Origin: CAYJRR01 sp964372275 [NCBI: uncultured bacterium]
GTDB lineage: Bacteria > CAYJRR01
Direction: 5' to 3'
Length of the DNA stretch: 64,000 bases
Assembly (NCBI GenBank): GCA_964372275.1
Contig: CAYJRR010000003.1
Coordinates: 26,503-90,502 of the forward strand
A model generated the notes under the pieces. That model did no database searches. It was given only the letters and a program-made list of their open reading frames with translations, and was not told where the DNA came from. The number at the start of each line of letters is the position of its first letter. The stretch's first letter is position 1. Both the position numbers and the translations under genes were made by a program. Positions 15,824-25,326 of the stretch are shown one piece after another.

Positions 15824-16617
15824 CGCCAGAGTCCCCCTTTGAGGTGGGCCTGGTTGCGGGCGCGGAATTCGCTCCAGGCGTCGAACGAGCGGAAGGCGAG
15901 CGTCACGTTGGCGACGTTCGACTCGCCGCTCATCCCCAGGCTCCAGCTCACCCCCTGGGTGTGCTCGGTGCAGTGCGGGATCCGGACGACCTGGTCCTGG
16001 ATCTCGAGTCGCTCCTCCACGTCGGCGCGTTGGCCGCAGACGCAGCAGGTGCCCTCGTCGGGCCAGACCAGCCGCGGAATCAGCGGGAGCGGGATGAGCA
16101 CGTCGAAGACCGGGAGGTCCGAGACGAACCCCGGTTCGACGCGTCGGATCGTGCCGGACTCCATCGTGAGCCATCGGCCGCAGGCGCCGCAGCGATCGAC
16201 GCCGATCAAGGTGGTGGGAGCGCCGCATGCCGGGCAGGGGGCCTTCCGGATGAACAGCGCCGCGAAGGTCGGCGGGATCGCGAGCACGGCGGCGACCACC
16301 GCCCATCCCAGTTGTCCGTTCCCCCAGAGCCAGACCGCGAGCAGGCCGAACGCGATGCTCGCCCCGACGAAGCCGGCGGTGAGCCCCCACGAGCGCGTCG
16401 AAACGCTCCGGCGCGCCGGCCGTCCGCGCGCGACGGTCGTCGGACCCGCCTCCCGATCGGGGGGGCGGCGCGGCGGCGCGGCCTTCGTCGGTTCGTCCGC
16501 CGGACGGTGGCGCGGGGCGGCGGCGGTCGTCTCTTCGGACGGCGGCGGGCGCGGCGCGGCGGCCGCTGCGTCGGGGCGCCTGCGCCCGGCGCGGGTCGGT
16601 TCGTCGGACGAGGGCAT
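15820..16617 (-). CDS. Membrane protein with zinc-ribbon, unknown function
   Basis: 265 residues. A disordered Pro/Arg/Ala N-terminus (1-70) precedes two membrane segments (about 78-95 and 103-122, WGLTAGFVGASIAFGLLAV and LGWAVVAAVLAIPPTFAALF). A CPAC...CGAC zinc ribbon (about 128-148) follows, and then a second CCVC. A C-terminal alpha/beta region ends FRSFDAWSEFRARNQAHL. No family recognised. The start is ATG 16617. Its stop overlaps the stop of the glycine-rich lipoprotein gene by 4 bases (CTAG). Confidence 0.72.
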   Translation of the reverse strand: MPSSDEPTRAGRRRPDAAAAAPRPPPSEETTAAAPRHRPADEPTKAAPPRRPPDREAGPTTVARGRPARRSVSTRSWGLTAGFVGASIAFGLLAVWLWGNGQLGWAVVAAVLAIPPTFAALFIRKAPCPACGAPTTLIGVDRCGACGRWLTMESGTIRRVEPGFVSDLPVFDVLIPLPLIPRLVWPDEGTCCVCGQRADVEERLEIQDQVVRIPHCTEHTQGVSWSLGMSGESNVANVTLAFRSFDAWSEFRARNQAHLKGGLWR

Positions 16618-16719
16618 GTGCGTGGAGGCGACGCTACGGCTCGCCCCCTTGTCTCGTCAATCGAACGGCATCCGCGCCGGGCCTGCGCCGGCGTCGAGCG
16701 GCTCGCCAGGCGCGAACGG

Positions 16720-17076
16720 TCACGAGAGGTGCTCCAGCCGCGTCGCCGTCTCGCGCGCGAATCGCCGCATCCCCGCGTCGGGACCGGCGGTCGTTCCGCA
16801 GACGACGAGCAGCCAGTCCTCTCCCACCCGCCGCAGCAGCAGCCATGGCGAATGGCCGTCGCTTTCGACGATCCGTTCGTCCGGCTCGGCCTCGTCGAAG
16901 GCGGCCTCGAGCATCCCTTCCAAGCCGCGGGAGAGGGCGGCGATCGTGGCGCCGTCGCCGGCGCTGGCGCGAACGTGGCCGCGGCGGTCGGCGAGGAGCG
17001 CCGCGGTCGGCCGTCCGAATTCGAGGAGCTGATCGAGGACACCCGCCATGCGGGCGTGTCGGAGTCTCGGCGCCAC
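16720..17076 (-). CDS. Roadblock/LC7-like small protein
   Basis: About 118 residues from GTG 17076 (GAAAGAGA ahead), or 109 from ATG 17049. The fold pattern fits Roadblock/LC7: helix (MAGVLDQLLEFGRP), strand (TAALLADRRGHVRAS), helix (GDGATIAALSRGLEGML), paired strands (SPWLLLRRVGEDWLLVVCG), and a C-terminal helix. In myxobacteria, roadblock proteins such as MglB regulate small Ras-like GTPases. No such GTPase gene is adjacent here. It is divergent from gmk. Confidence 0.6.
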   Translation of the reverse strand: MAPRLRHARMAGVLDQLLEFGRPTAALLADRRGHVRASAGDGATIAALSRGLEGMLEAAFDEAEPDERIVESDGHSPWLLLRRVGEDWLLVVCGTTAGPDAGMRRFARETATRLEHLS

Positions 17077-17123
17077 GTTCGATCTCTTTCGCCCGATTGA
17101 AACTGTGGTATAGGCCTCGCCCG

Positions 17124-17768
17124 ATGCCAGGCAAGCGGCGCGCCCAGAGCCCGGGAATGATCGTCGTGCTCTCGGGCGCGTCCGGCTCCGGGAAGACGAC
17201 GCTGGCACGGCGACTGGTCGAACGGGTTCCCGGGATCGAGAAGTCGATCTCCTTCACCACCCGGCCGCCGCGACCCGATGAGACGCCGGGGGTCGCCTAC
17301 CATTTCGTCGACCTCGGCACCTTCCGTTCGATGATCCGCCGGAGGGCCTTCGTGGAGCACGCCGAGGTGCACGGCAACCGCTACGGAACGTCGGCCGAGC
17401 AGATCCGGCGCCGCCTCGCCGCCGGGATCGACGTGGTGTGCGACATCGACGTGCAGGGCGGTCGGGCGATCCGGCGGCTGTTCGGCGAGCGGTCGGTGCG
17501 GATCTTCGTGCTGCCGCCGTCGTGGGGGGAGCTCGAGCGACGGCTGCGGAGCCGCAACAGCGATGCGGAGGAGGTGATCGCGCGCCGCCTGGCCCGGGCC
17601 CGGGAGGAGCATCGCCGCGCCCCGGAGTACGACTACCTCGTCGTCAACGACGACGTCGACGCCGCCACCGACGCCCTGGTCGAGATCGTCCGGGCGGAGC
17701 GGCGCCGGACTGATCGGGCGCGCCGGAACCTGCCGGCCGGGTTGATCCCCCCGGCTCCGCGGCGATAA
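17124..17768 (+). CDS. gmk: Guanylate kinase
   Basis: 214 residues. P-loop GASGSGKT (18-25), the GMP-binding SFTTRPPRPDE (about 48-58) and GVAYHFV, the EHAEVHGNRYGTS block, and the DIDVQGG motif are all present. It converts GMP to GDP with ATP. A 12-residue N-terminal extension and a Pro/Arg-rich tail flank the core; ATG 17158 would remove the extension. The gene lies just before the ppGpp enzyme, an arrangement also seen in other bacteria (gmk-rpoZ-spoT), but here rpoZ is not between them. Confidence 0.95.
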   Translation: MPGKRRAQSPGMIVVLSGASGSGKTTLARRLVERVPGIEKSISFTTRPPRPDETPGVAYHFVDLGTFRSMIRRRAFVEHAEVHGNRYGTSAEQIRRRLAAGIDVVCDIDVQGGRAIRRLFGERSVRIFVLPPSWGELERRLRSRNSDAEEVIARRLARAREEHRRAPEYDYLVVNDDVDAATDALVEIVRAERRRTDRARRNLPAGLIPPAPRR

Positions 17769-17810
17769 TGCCGGTTCCGCGCCGGGGCTTTGCTGCGACG
17801 CGTTATCCTG

Positions 17811-17839
17811 TTGACATAAAACGAGGTTTTGGCTATCGT
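17811..17839 (+). promoter_or_regulatory. Promoter of the ppGpp synthetase/hydrolase gene
   Basis: TTGACA (17811-17816), 17 bases and TATCGT (17834-17839). The start site would be near 17846, so the ATG at 17890 is preferred over the in-frame GTG at 17845. Confidence 0.65.
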
Positions 17840-17889
17840 ACGGGGTGCTGCGCCGCCCGGGCCGGCGGCCCGAGAGCTCGTTGCCTTTC

Positions 17890-20082
17890 ATGATTCGCCT
17901 GAGCGACATCCTCGACCGCGTCGCCGCCCACCATCCGAACGCCGATCTCGACAGCCTGAACAAGGCGTACGTCTTTTCGGCCAAGATGCACGCCGGCCAA
18001 CTCCGCAAGTCGGGCGAGCCCTATCTGGTCCACCCGATGGAGGTCGCGGCGATCCTCGCCGACATGCGGCTCGACGTCCCGACGATCTGCACAGGGCTCC
18101 TGCACGACGCCATCGAGGACACGCTCGCCACCTACGAGGAGATCGAGGCGATCTTCGGCAAGGAGATCGCCGACCTGGTCGACGGCGTGACCAAGATCTC
18201 CAAGATCCATTTCTCCACCAAGGAAGAGCGGCAGGCCGAGAACTTCCGCAAGATGCTGATGGCGATGGCCAAGGACATCCGCGTGATCCTGGTCAAGCTC
18301 GCCGACCGGCTCCACAACATGCGGACGCTCGAGCACCTGAACCCCGAGAAGCAGGCCAAGGTCGCCCGGGAGACGCTCGACATCTACGCGCCGCTCGCCA
18401 ACCGGCTCGGGATGAGCTGGATCAAGTCGGAGCTGGAGGACCTCTCCCTCCGCTACCTGAAGCCCGACGCCTACGAGATGCTCACCAAGGCGGTCGCCAA
18501 GCGGAGAAAGGAGCGCGAAGCCTACATCGAGGAGGTCAAGCAGCTCCTCTCCAAGAAGCTCGAGGAGTACGGCCTGAAGTGCGAGGTGACCGGCCGGCCG
18601 AAGCACTTCTACTCCATTTGGAAGAAGATGGAGTCCCGCGACATCGAGTTCGACCAGATCTACGACCTGATCGCGTTCCGCGTCCTGACCCGCGACGTGA
18701 AGGAGTGTTACGAGGTCCTGGGCGTCATCCACTCCATGTGGAAGCCGGTGCTGGGCCGGTTCAAGGACTTCATCGCCATGCCCAAGGCGAACATGTACCA
18801 GTCGCTTCACACCACCGTCATCGGGCCGAAAGGGGAGCGGGTGGAGATCCAGATCCGCACCCGCGAAATGCACCAGATCGCGGAGTACGGTGTCGCCGCG
18901 CACTGGCGCTACAAGGAGAAGAACGCCGTCATCGACCCGAAGGACGAGCGCAAGTTCGGGTGGATCCGGCAGCTGCTCGAGTGGCAGCGCGATGTCAAAG
19001 ACCCCTCCGAGTTCCTCGACACGGTGAAGCTCGACCTGTTCAGCGACGAGGTCTACGTCTTCACCCCCAAGGGGGACGTGAAGGCGTTCCCCCACGGCGC
19101 GACGCCGGTCGATTTTGCCTATTCGGTCCACACCGAAGTGGGGAACCACTGCGTCGGATCGAAGGTGAACGGCCGGATCGTCCCGCTCAAGTACAAGCTC
19201 CGCTCCGGCGACACGGTCGAGGTGATCACCAGTCCCGACCGCGGACCGTCGAAGGACTGGCTCAACTTCGTCGCCACGTCGCGGGCGAAGGTGAAGATCC
19301 GCGGCTACGTGAAGCAGCAGCAGCGGCAGCGCGGGATCGAGTTCGGTCGCGACGTCCTCGACCGGGAGCTCAAACGGTTCGGCGCCAACCTGGCGAAGCT
19401 GGTGAAGGAGGGGGAGATCCAGCGCGTCGCCAAGGAGGTGGGCAGCCAGAACGTCGACGACCTCTACGTGCAGATCTCTTACGGAAAGGCCGATCTCACC
19501 CAGGTGATCCGCGCCCTGGTGCCGAAGGAGAAGTACGAGGAGGTCCGCGCCAAGGCCGGCGACGGACAGAAGGAGCCCGAAACGGGGGCGTTCGAGCGCC
19601 TGCTCACCAAGGTGTCCAACGCCGTCGGGGTCGGTCCGTCGCGGAGCCCGATCAAGATCTCGGACGTCGAGGACATCCTGGTGACGTTCGGCCGCTGTTG
19701 CGGGCCGATCCCGGGCGACCCGGTGATCGGGTTCATCACCCGCGGCCGGGGGCTCACGGTGCACACCGCCGACTGTCCGCGGGTGCTGGCGAGCGATCCG
19801 GAGCGCAAGATCGAGGTGCAGTGGGACAAGTCGGCAAAGGCCGCGCCGCGCGCCCGGATCAAGGTGGTCTGCGTCGACCAGCCGGGCCTCTTGGCGCTGA
19901 TCTCCAAGTCGATGAGCCAGGCCGGCGTGAACATCTCCCAGGCGCAGATCCGGACCACCTCCGACAAGCGGGCGATCAACACCTTCGAGGTCTCGATCCA
20001 CGACGCGAACCACCTGACGACGGTGATGAAGTCGCTGGAGAAGATCTCGGGGGTCGTCTCGGTCGAGCGGATCCGGGCGTAA
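17890..20082 (+). CDS. Bifunctional (p)ppGpp synthetase/hydrolase (RSH)
   Basis: 730 residues with the full long-RSH layout. The HD hydrolase domain spans about 20-180, with YLVHP and LLHDAIEDT holding the metal-binding His-Asp pair. The synthetase domain spans about 210-330 (RPKHFYSIWKKM; YQSLHTTVIGP). A TGS domain (about 375-440), a helical and conserved-Cys region (FGRCCGPIPGDPV), and a C-terminal ACT domain (about 655-730) follow. Intact HD residues argue for a SpoT/Rel-type bifunctional enzyme. It makes and degrades the stringent-response alarmone. It has its own promoter and follows gmk, which shares the guanine-nucleotide pool. Confidence 0.95.
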   Translation: MIRLSDILDRVAAHHPNADLDSLNKAYVFSAKMHAGQLRKSGEPYLVHPMEVAAILADMRLDVPTICTGLLHDAIEDTLATYEEIEAIFGKEIADLVDGVTKISKIHFSTKEERQAENFRKMLMAMAKDIRVILVKLADRLHNMRTLEHLNPEKQAKVARETLDIYAPLANRLGMSWIKSELEDLSLRYLKPDAYEMLTKAVAKRRKEREAYIEEVKQLLSKKLEEYGLKCEVTGRPKHFYSIWKKMESRDIEFDQIYDLIAFRVLTRDVKECYEVLGVIHSMWKPVLGRFKDFIAMPKANMYQSLHTTVIGPKGERVEIQIRTREMHQIAEYGVAAHWRYKEKNAVIDPKDERKFGWIRQLLEWQRDVKDPSEFLDTVKLDLFSDEVYVFTPKGDVKAFPHGATPVDFAYSVHTEVGNHCVGSKVNGRIVPLKYKLRSGDTVEVITSPDRGPSKDWLNFVATSRAKVKIRGYVKQQQRQRGIEFGRDVLDRELKRFGANLAKLVKEGEIQRVAKEVGSQNVDDLYVQISYGKADLTQVIRALVPKEKYEEVRAKAGDGQKEPETGAFERLLTKVSNAVGVGPSRSPIKISDVEDILVTFGRCCGPIPGDPVIGFITRGRGLTVHTADCPRVLASDPERKIEVQWDKSAKAAPRARIKVVCVDQPGLLALISKSMSQAGVNISQAQIRTTSDKRAINTFEVSIHDANHLTTVMKSLEKISGVVSVERIRA

Positions 20083-20094
20083 TCGGAGCGGGTG

Positions 20095-20826
20095 ATGCGG
20101 ACGTCACGTCCTTCGGGCTCGGCCCTGTTGACCTGGGCGTTCCTCGCGGGCGCGGCGGTCGTGCTCGCCGTCGGTTGGATGCTCTCCCGTCCGGCGGATC
20201 GCTCCGTCGCGACGCGACCGGCGCGCTACCGCGTCCTTCCCGCGCCGTTCCCTGCCGGCGAGATCCGGGGCAAGGTCTTCGCGCCGCCCGGCGCGCCCGT
20301 TCCGCGGCCGCCGAGTCTCCCGGGGTGTCCACGTCCCGCGGCGGCCGGCGACGGAGGCGTGCCCGACGCCGTGGTGCGGATCGAAGGGATCGTCGCCGGC
20401 CGTGCGGCTCCGGACGACGGCCCGGCGATCCGCCTCGAGGCCTGCGGGTTCGAGCCTCGCGCGGCGGTCGGCCTGGAGGGGCGGCTGGCCCGGATCGAGT
20501 CGGAGGGCGCGGGACACCGCCTGCAGGCGATGACCGGCGGAGTGCGGCTGTTCGACGGGGCGCTCGACCGGTCGGCGGCGATCTCGCTCGTCGGTCCAGG
20601 CCCGATCGAGCTCCGCTGTTACGCGGGGCACGACGGCGAAGAGGCCTCGGTATACGTCCTCGACCATCCCTACGGGGCGGTCACCGAGGCGGACGGGTCG
20701 TTCTCGCTGCGCGCGGTTCCGGTCGGGGAGCACCGGCTGGTCGTGTGGCACCCGACGTACGGGGAACGCGAGACGGCGATCCACGTCGCCGTGGGCCGGT
20801 CGACGGAGGTCGAGCTCCGCTACTAG
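20095..20826 (+). CDS. Membrane-anchored cupredoxin/carboxypeptidase-regulatory-like protein
   Basis: About 243 residues from ATG 20095 (a GTG at 20092 directly precedes it; GGAG is 6 bases ahead). An N-terminal membrane anchor ([20 protein letters not shown]) leads into a periplasmic region. The order [20 protein letters not shown]..., then [30 protein letters not shown], matches proteins that join a cupredoxin-like fold to a transthyretin/CarbD-like strand set. The usual copper His/Cys/Met ligand cluster near the middle is not obvious ([11 protein letters not shown]), so metal binding is doubtful. Function unknown. It follows the ppGpp gene by 12 bases. Its stop shares CTAG with rpmB. Confidence 0.65.
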   Translation: MRTSRPSGSALLTWAFLAGAAVVLAVGWMLSRPADRSVATRPARYRVLPAPFPAGEIRGKVFAPPGAPVPRPPSLPGCPRPAAAGDGGVPDAVVRIEGIVAGRAAPDDGPAIRLEACGFEPRAAVGLEGRLARIESEGAGHRLQAMTGGVRLFDGALDRSAAISLVGPGPIELRCYAGHDGEEASVYVLDHPYGAVTEADGSFSLRAVPVGEHRLVVWHPTYGERETAIHVAVGRSTEVELRY

Positions 20827-21038
20827 GCCGCGGCCGGGGGCCGCTTTCGGACCGGGACCTTGGTCACCCGGCCGTCGCGGATGCACCGCGTGCAGGCGTA
20901 GATCCGGGACGGGGAGCCGTCGACCAGTGCGCGGACGCGCTGCAGGTTCGGCTCCCACACCTTCTTGGTCTTGTTGTTCGCGTGGCTGACGTTGTTGCCC
21001 ACGCGACGACCCTTCCCGCACACCGCACATGACCGCAT
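20823..21038 (-). CDS. rpmB: 50S ribosomal protein L28
   Basis: 71 residues: [10 protein letters not shown], then [12 protein letters not shown] and the [14 protein letters not shown] block. The CxxC pairs (CAVC and CTRC) show a zinc-binding (C+) form of L28. The start ATG 21038 has GGAG about 10 bases ahead. It is a single gene facing an unrelated rightward gene. Its stop overlaps the preceding plus-strand stop by 4 bases. Confidence 0.96.
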   Translation of the reverse strand: MRSCAVCGKGRRVGNNVSHANNKTKKVWEPNLQRVRALVDGSPSRIYACTRCIRDGRVTKVPVRKRPPAAA

Positions 21039-21128
21039 CGGAGAACTCCTGCTAGGATCGAAAAAACGAAGAAACGAGCCGATGTCGATACCAGACGACG
21101 ACCTTCGCCGACAAGGGTTTTTTCCGGA

Positions 21129-21713
21129 ATGAGGGGTCGATCGGCGAGGGCCGCCCTGGGGGCGCTTCTGGCGCTGGCCGTCGCCGGCGCGTGGCCGGCC
21201 AGCCTGTTCCGCCAGTTCCATCGCAGCCTCGAGACCCGGCCCGGCGAGGTCGGTCACGTCGGCGCCATCGTCTCCCTCGCGGGTGGCGCGGGCCGTCTCG
21301 ACCGTGGTCTCGACCTGTTCCTGGCCGGAAAGGCCGACGTGCTCCTTCTGTCGGGAACCGGGAAGGGCGCGACGCTGGGCGAGATCTTCAAGGGGCGCGA
21401 GCTGGGCGCCTACGGCGATCGGGTGATCCTGCTCGAGAGCCGGTCGACCAGCACCTACGAGAACGCGATCGAGGCCTGGGCGGCGCTGGCCGCGCGCGGC
21501 CCGGTCGAGGAGATCGTGCTGCTGACCTCGAACTATCATATGCTCCGCGCCGAATACGTCTTCCGAAAGGTGTTCCCTCCGGAGGTGCGGATCCATCCCT
21601 ATCCCGTCGCCGCCGAAGGGGTCGTGCCGGGACGCTGGTGGCGGGAGTCGAAGACGAGACGGATCGTGGTGAACGAGTACGCGAAGTACCTCTGGTACCG
21701 GGTGAGATACTGA
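21129..21713 (+). CDS. DUF218 (YdcF/SanA/ElyC-like) envelope protein
   Basis: 194 residues. One N-terminal membrane segment (about 8-25) precedes the DUF218 fold: [21 protein letters not shown], then [20 protein letters not shown], and [17 protein letters not shown]. These blocks (SGG-like turn, E-x-x-S-x-x-T-x-E-N, the SxxHMxRA motif) are typical. Family members SanA and ElyC affect envelope permeability and lipid-II-linked steps; the exact reaction is unsettled. The start is ATG 21129. It is followed by pyk after 5 bases, probably one transcript. Confidence 0.88.
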   Translation: MRGRSARAALGALLALAVAGAWPASLFRQFHRSLETRPGEVGHVGAIVSLAGGAGRLDRGLDLFLAGKADVLLLSGTGKGATLGEIFKGRELGAYGDRVILLESRSTSTYENAIEAWAALAARGPVEEIVLLTSNYHMLRAEYVFRKVFPPEVRIHPYPVAAEGVVPGRWWRESKTRRIVVNEYAKYLWYRVRY

Positions 21714-21718
21714 CCTCC

Positions 21719-23167
21719 GTGCGGAACACGAAGATCGTGGCCACGGTGGGGCCCGCCTCGGAATCGCCGGAGATCCTGTCGCGGCTGATCGAGGCCGGCG
21801 TCGACGTCTTCCGGCTCAACTTCTCGCACGGCACGCACGAGCGCCACGCCGAGGTCTTCCACCGCATCCGCCAACTCGCGGAGCGGGACGGGCGGCCGAT
21901 CGCGATCCTGCAGGACCTGCAAGGTCCCAAGATCCGGCTCGGGCGCTTCGCCGGGGGTTCGGTGGAGGTGAGGACCGGCCAGCGCTTCATCCTCACCGCG
22001 CGACGGATCCTCGGGGGTCCGGGGATCGCCTCGACCGACTTCCGCCGCCTGCCGAAGGAGGTGGAGGAGGGGGATCGGATCCTGATCGACGACGGCCTGG
22101 TCGTGCTGCGGGTCCGGGACGTGCGCGCGGCCGACGTCCATTGCGAGGTGATCTCCGGCGGCGTCGTCTCCGACCGCAAGGGGTTGAACCTTCCGGGGGC
22201 CGCGCTCTCGGTCCAGCCGATGACCGCCAAGGACCGCGCCGATCTCGCCTTCGGCGTGAAGCTCGGGGTCGACTACGTCGCGCTGTCGTTCGTGCGGTCG
22301 GCCGCCGACGTGCGGCTGTGCAAGCGGCTGATCGCGAAGCACGGCGGCACGCAGGGGGTGATCGCCAAGCTCGAGAAGCCGCAGGCGCTCGACGACCTCG
22401 GGAACATCCTCGACGAGTCCGGCGGGGTGATGGTCGCGCGCGGCGATCTCGGCGTGGAGATGGATCCGGAGCGGGTGCCGCTCGCCCAGAAGAGGATCAT
22501 CCACGAAGCGAATCGGCGGAAGGTGCCGGTGATCACCGCCACGCAGATGATGGAGTCGATGCGGGAGAACCCGGTGCCGACCCGCGCCGAGGCGAGCGAC
22601 GTCGCCAACGCCATCTTCGACGGCACCGACGCGGTGATGCTCTCCGGCGAGACGGCGGCCGGCCGATACCCGGTGGAGTCGGTGCGGATGATGGTGCGCA
22701 TCATCCAGGCGGCCGAGGCCGGGGACCTCGACGGCGAACAGGCGATGTGGCAGCAGCCGGCGGGGGCGGCGCCGATCGACACCGAGGACGCGATCGGCCG
22801 CGCCGCCGCGGCGACGGTCAAGTACGTCGGCGCCAAGGCGGTGGTCGTCTTCACCCGCTCGGGGCGGTCGGCGCTCAAGATCTCGAAGTACCGGCCCGAC
22901 GCCTCGATCGTCGCCTTCACCCCGGCGGAGGTGCCGCAGCGGCGGATGGCGCTCTATCGCGGCGTCGTGCCCCGCCTGCTGGTGGAGGTCGACACCATCG
23001 ACGAGATGATCCGCGAGGTCGACCGCGCGCTCACGCGGTTGAGCCTGGCCAAGCCGGGCGATCCGGTGCTCCTCCTCTGCGGCGCGCCGATGCAGGTCCA
23101 CCCGCCGTCGAACACCATGCTGATCCACACGCTGGGGACGATCGACGAGCCGGTACGGATCGCCTAG
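21719..23167 (+). CDS. pyk: Pyruvate kinase
   Basis: 482 residues from GTG 21719 ([16 protein letters not shown]). Signature blocks are [10 protein letters not shown], the active-site [11 protein letters not shown] with catalytic Lys upstream in VIAKLEKPQ, the TQMMESM helix, [18 protein letters not shown], and a C-terminal regulatory domain ([17 protein letters not shown]). It converts PEP and ADP to pyruvate and ATP in lower glycolysis. It follows the DUF218 gene by 5 bases, and its stop overlaps the convergent barrel-protein stop (CTAG). Confidence 0.96.
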   Translation: MRNTKIVATVGPASESPEILSRLIEAGVDVFRLNFSHGTHERHAEVFHRIRQLAERDGRPIAILQDLQGPKIRLGRFAGGSVEVRTGQRFILTARRILGGPGIASTDFRRLPKEVEEGDRILIDDGLVVLRVRDVRAADVHCEVISGGVVSDRKGLNLPGAALSVQPMTAKDRADLAFGVKLGVDYVALSFVRSAADVRLCKRLIAKHGGTQGVIAKLEKPQALDDLGNILDESGGVMVARGDLGVEMDPERVPLAQKRIIHEANRRKVPVITATQMMESMRENPVPTRAEASDVANAIFDGTDAVMLSGETAAGRYPVESVRMMVRIIQAAEAGDLDGEQAMWQQPAGAAPIDTEDAIGRAAAATVKYVGAKAVVVFTRSGRSALKISKYRPDASIVAFTPAEVPQRRMALYRGVVPRLLVEVDTIDEMIREVDRALTRLSLAKPGDPVLLLCGAPMQVHPPSNTMLIHTLGTIDEPVRIA

Positions 23168-24348
23168 AAGACGACCGTCGGACCGACGTTGATCTGGACG
23201 TTGCCGCGAGGGGTCGTCTCGTTGTCGATCAGCTCGAAGATCAGGCGCCCGCGGACCTCGGTCGAAAGCGTCAGCCAGCGGGTGACGTAGAGGCGGTGTC
23301 CGAGGCCGAGGACGCCGTAGCCGAAGTTCGCGCCGTCGATGTAGAGCGGCGCGTCGCACGGCTGCGGACCCTGCGGCTTGCAGATCTCCAGGTCGACGTT
23401 GACCACGCCGCCGCCGCCGCGCAGGTAGAGGTCGTTGCGGCCGGCCACCTGTCCGGTGATGCGGTCGATCGCCGAGAGCAGGTTGGCCTCGACGAAGGCG
23501 CCGGCCATCACGTTGTAGGAGGTGATCACCTGCGGAACGGTCCCCGCCTCGCGCAGCGAAACCAGGAGGTCGGTCTCGGCGTGCTGGGCCCCCAACGCTT
23601 CGACGTGGATCCCCCAGGTGCGGCCGAAACGCTGGGTGGCGGTCATGCCGGCGAGGAGGTGGCGGACGTAGGTCTCCTCCGGAGTGAAGCCGACGACGCC
23701 GGCCACTTCGGTGTGCGTCGGCTTACCCACCCCGGCGGCGCGCGCCGGTGGCCGCTCGCGCGGGGGACGGGACGGCCCCCCGAGCGCGTCGGGGCCGCGC
23801 GCGGACTCCCCGCCCGGCGCGGCGCGGGATCCGGCCTCGGCGGTGGCCAGGCGTTCGCGCGCCGTCGGTCCCGTGCCGCGATCCGGAGCCGAGACGAACG
23901 GCGACGGACGGACGGGCGGTGCGATCCTCGGCGCCAGCGGAGTGGCGACGGCCGGCGTGGGGCCCGGGCGTGGCGTCGCCGATGCAGCGGGCGACGTCCG
24001 CGTCGGCGGCGCCGCGCTTTCGCCGAGGATCCGGTCGAGCTCTTCGTCGGTCGTCACGCCGTCGGAGGAGCCGAGCCCGACCGCCGGAGCGGGGGTCGCG
24101 GCCGGCCGTTCGCCCCGGAGCTCGGCCAGGATCTCGCGGACCTTCGGGCCGAAGCTCGACCCGGGGTACTTCTGCAGGAAGGCCTCCCAGGCCTGCACCT
24201 GCTCTCCGGGGCTGAAGTCGGCGACGATCTGCTCGAACTCGCGGAAGGTCTGCTCGTCCTGGGCGCGGGTCGACTGGGCGACACGCACCGGCTCGGCCGC
24301 CGCGAGGCGGGCGGCGAGGAGGAGGCAGAGCGGCAACGTCCGACGCAT
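23164..24348 (-). CDS. Outer-membrane beta-barrel protein with low-complexity linker
   Basis: 394 residues from ATG 24348, with GGGAGG 4-5 bases ahead. The signal peptide (MRRTLPLCLLLAARLAAAEP) is followed by a short TPR-like helix pair (about 30-75, FEQIVADFSPGEQVQAWEAFLQKYPGS without a full repeat). A roughly 130-residue Pro/Ala/Thr linker separates this from a C-terminal barrel-like region with alternating strands ending VGPTVVF. The terminal Phe and repeated aromatic strands (RTWGIHVEALG, YGVLGLGHRLYVTRWL) resemble the myxobacterial outer-membrane barrel family found with gliding or secretion genes. Function unknown. Confidence 0.72.
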   Translation of the reverse strand: MRRTLPLCLLLAARLAAAEPVRVAQSTRAQDEQTFREFEQIVADFSPGEQVQAWEAFLQKYPGSSFGPKVREILAELRGERPAATPAPAVGLGSSDGVTTDEELDRILGESAAPPTRTSPAASATPRPGPTPAVATPLAPRIAPPVRPSPFVSAPDRGTGPTARERLATAEAGSRAAPGGESARGPDALGGPSRPPRERPPARAAGVGKPTHTEVAGVVGFTPEETYVRHLLAGMTATQRFGRTWGIHVEALGAQHAETDLLVSLREAGTVPQVITSYNVMAGAFVEANLLSAIDRITGQVAGRNDLYLRGGGGVVNVDLEICKPQGPQPCDAPLYIDGANFGYGVLGLGHRLYVTRWLTLSTEVRGRLIFELIDNETTPRGNVQINVGPTVVF

Positions 24349-24465
24349 TCGACCTCCCTGCTTTCGAGCGGTCGCCCCGACCTCGCTAGGGTACAAGTCC
24401 GCCGCCGCCAACGTCAATCGGGGCGCGCCTTGCCGGGGCAAGGGCGGCGCGTGTTGAATCGGCGG

Positions 24466-25293
24466 ATGGCGGGGTACACGCGACCGGTCTTCCATGGAGC
24501 GGGGCTGTACGTGGAGACGTCGCAGGGCGATCCCGCCGCATGGCCGGCGCTTGCCGAAACGTGCGGCATCGACCCCTACCGGGCGCGGATCCTGCTGGAC
24601 TCCGGTACCCCTCACCTGTTGGTGGGGATCGCCACCACGGAAGAGGCCGAGTCCAAGGCGCAGGCGCTGCGGAAGGCGGGGGTGCACGCCTCCGCCCACG
24701 AGGCGGCGGCGATCGACGCGCTTCCGGAGGCGGTCGAGGCCTCGGGATTCGCCTTCGAGGCGGCGCGACTTCGTTTCGTCTCCGACGCCCCGAGGGGGGG
24801 CTCGGCCTCCGGCGCCTGTTTCCACGCGGGGGATCCCGGGCTCGGGGAGGCGGTCGCGTTGTGCCACGTCGAGACCCCGATCGTGGCGCGGCTCCTGGAT
24901 TCGGAGCAGGAACGGCGCTACCTGCGTCTGGAGCTGTGGGGGATCGACGCCGCCTCCCGACCGGTGCGCGTCGCCGTCCGGCAGGACGCGTTCGACTATT
25001 CGGGGCTCGGTGCCGACAAGACGCTGTCCGCGCCGCGCAACTTCCAGACGCTGCGCGCCCGGCTCCGGTCGTTCGCGCCGGCGGCGGCGTTCGACGACGC
25101 CTTTCCCCGCACCGATCTGGCGCGCAACCGCTTCGCGCCGGACACCTGGATCGAGGTCGACCTCGCCACCGGGCAGGCCAAGTCGATCCCTTCGCGGAGC
25201 AACCGGCTCGCCTACGAGTACTACGCGCGCCTGCGCTTCCTCCACGCCCTGCGGCGGCGCGCGCAGGGGGCGCACTTCCTCGAGCTCTCTTGA
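24466..25293 (+). CDS. Conserved-looking cytoplasmic protein, unknown function
   Basis: 275 residues from ATG 24466; an in-frame GTG at 24451 with AAGGG ahead is an alternative. It has no signal peptide or membrane segment. Well-formed alternating strands and helices (PHLLVGIATTEEAESKAQALR, FAFEAARLRFVSDAP, LARNRFAPDTWIEVD, NRLAYEYYARLRFLHALRRR) suggest a globular alpha/beta protein. I do not recognise a family. It lies 33 bases before the GT4 glycosyltransferase and may be the first gene of that carbohydrate-related run. Confidence 0.7.
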   Translation: MAGYTRPVFHGAGLYVETSQGDPAAWPALAETCGIDPYRARILLDSGTPHLLVGIATTEEAESKAQALRKAGVHASAHEAAAIDALPEAVEASGFAFEAARLRFVSDAPRGGSASGACFHAGDPGLGEAVALCHVETPIVARLLDSEQERRYLRLELWGIDAASRPVRVAVRQDAFDYSGLGADKTLSAPRNFQTLRARLRSFAPAAAFDDAFPRTDLARNRFAPDTWIEVDLATGQAKSIPSRSNRLAYEYYARLRFLHALRRRAQGAHFLELS

Positions 25294-25326
25294 CGCGTCC
25301 GGCGCCCGCCGCACCTACAGGGTGCC

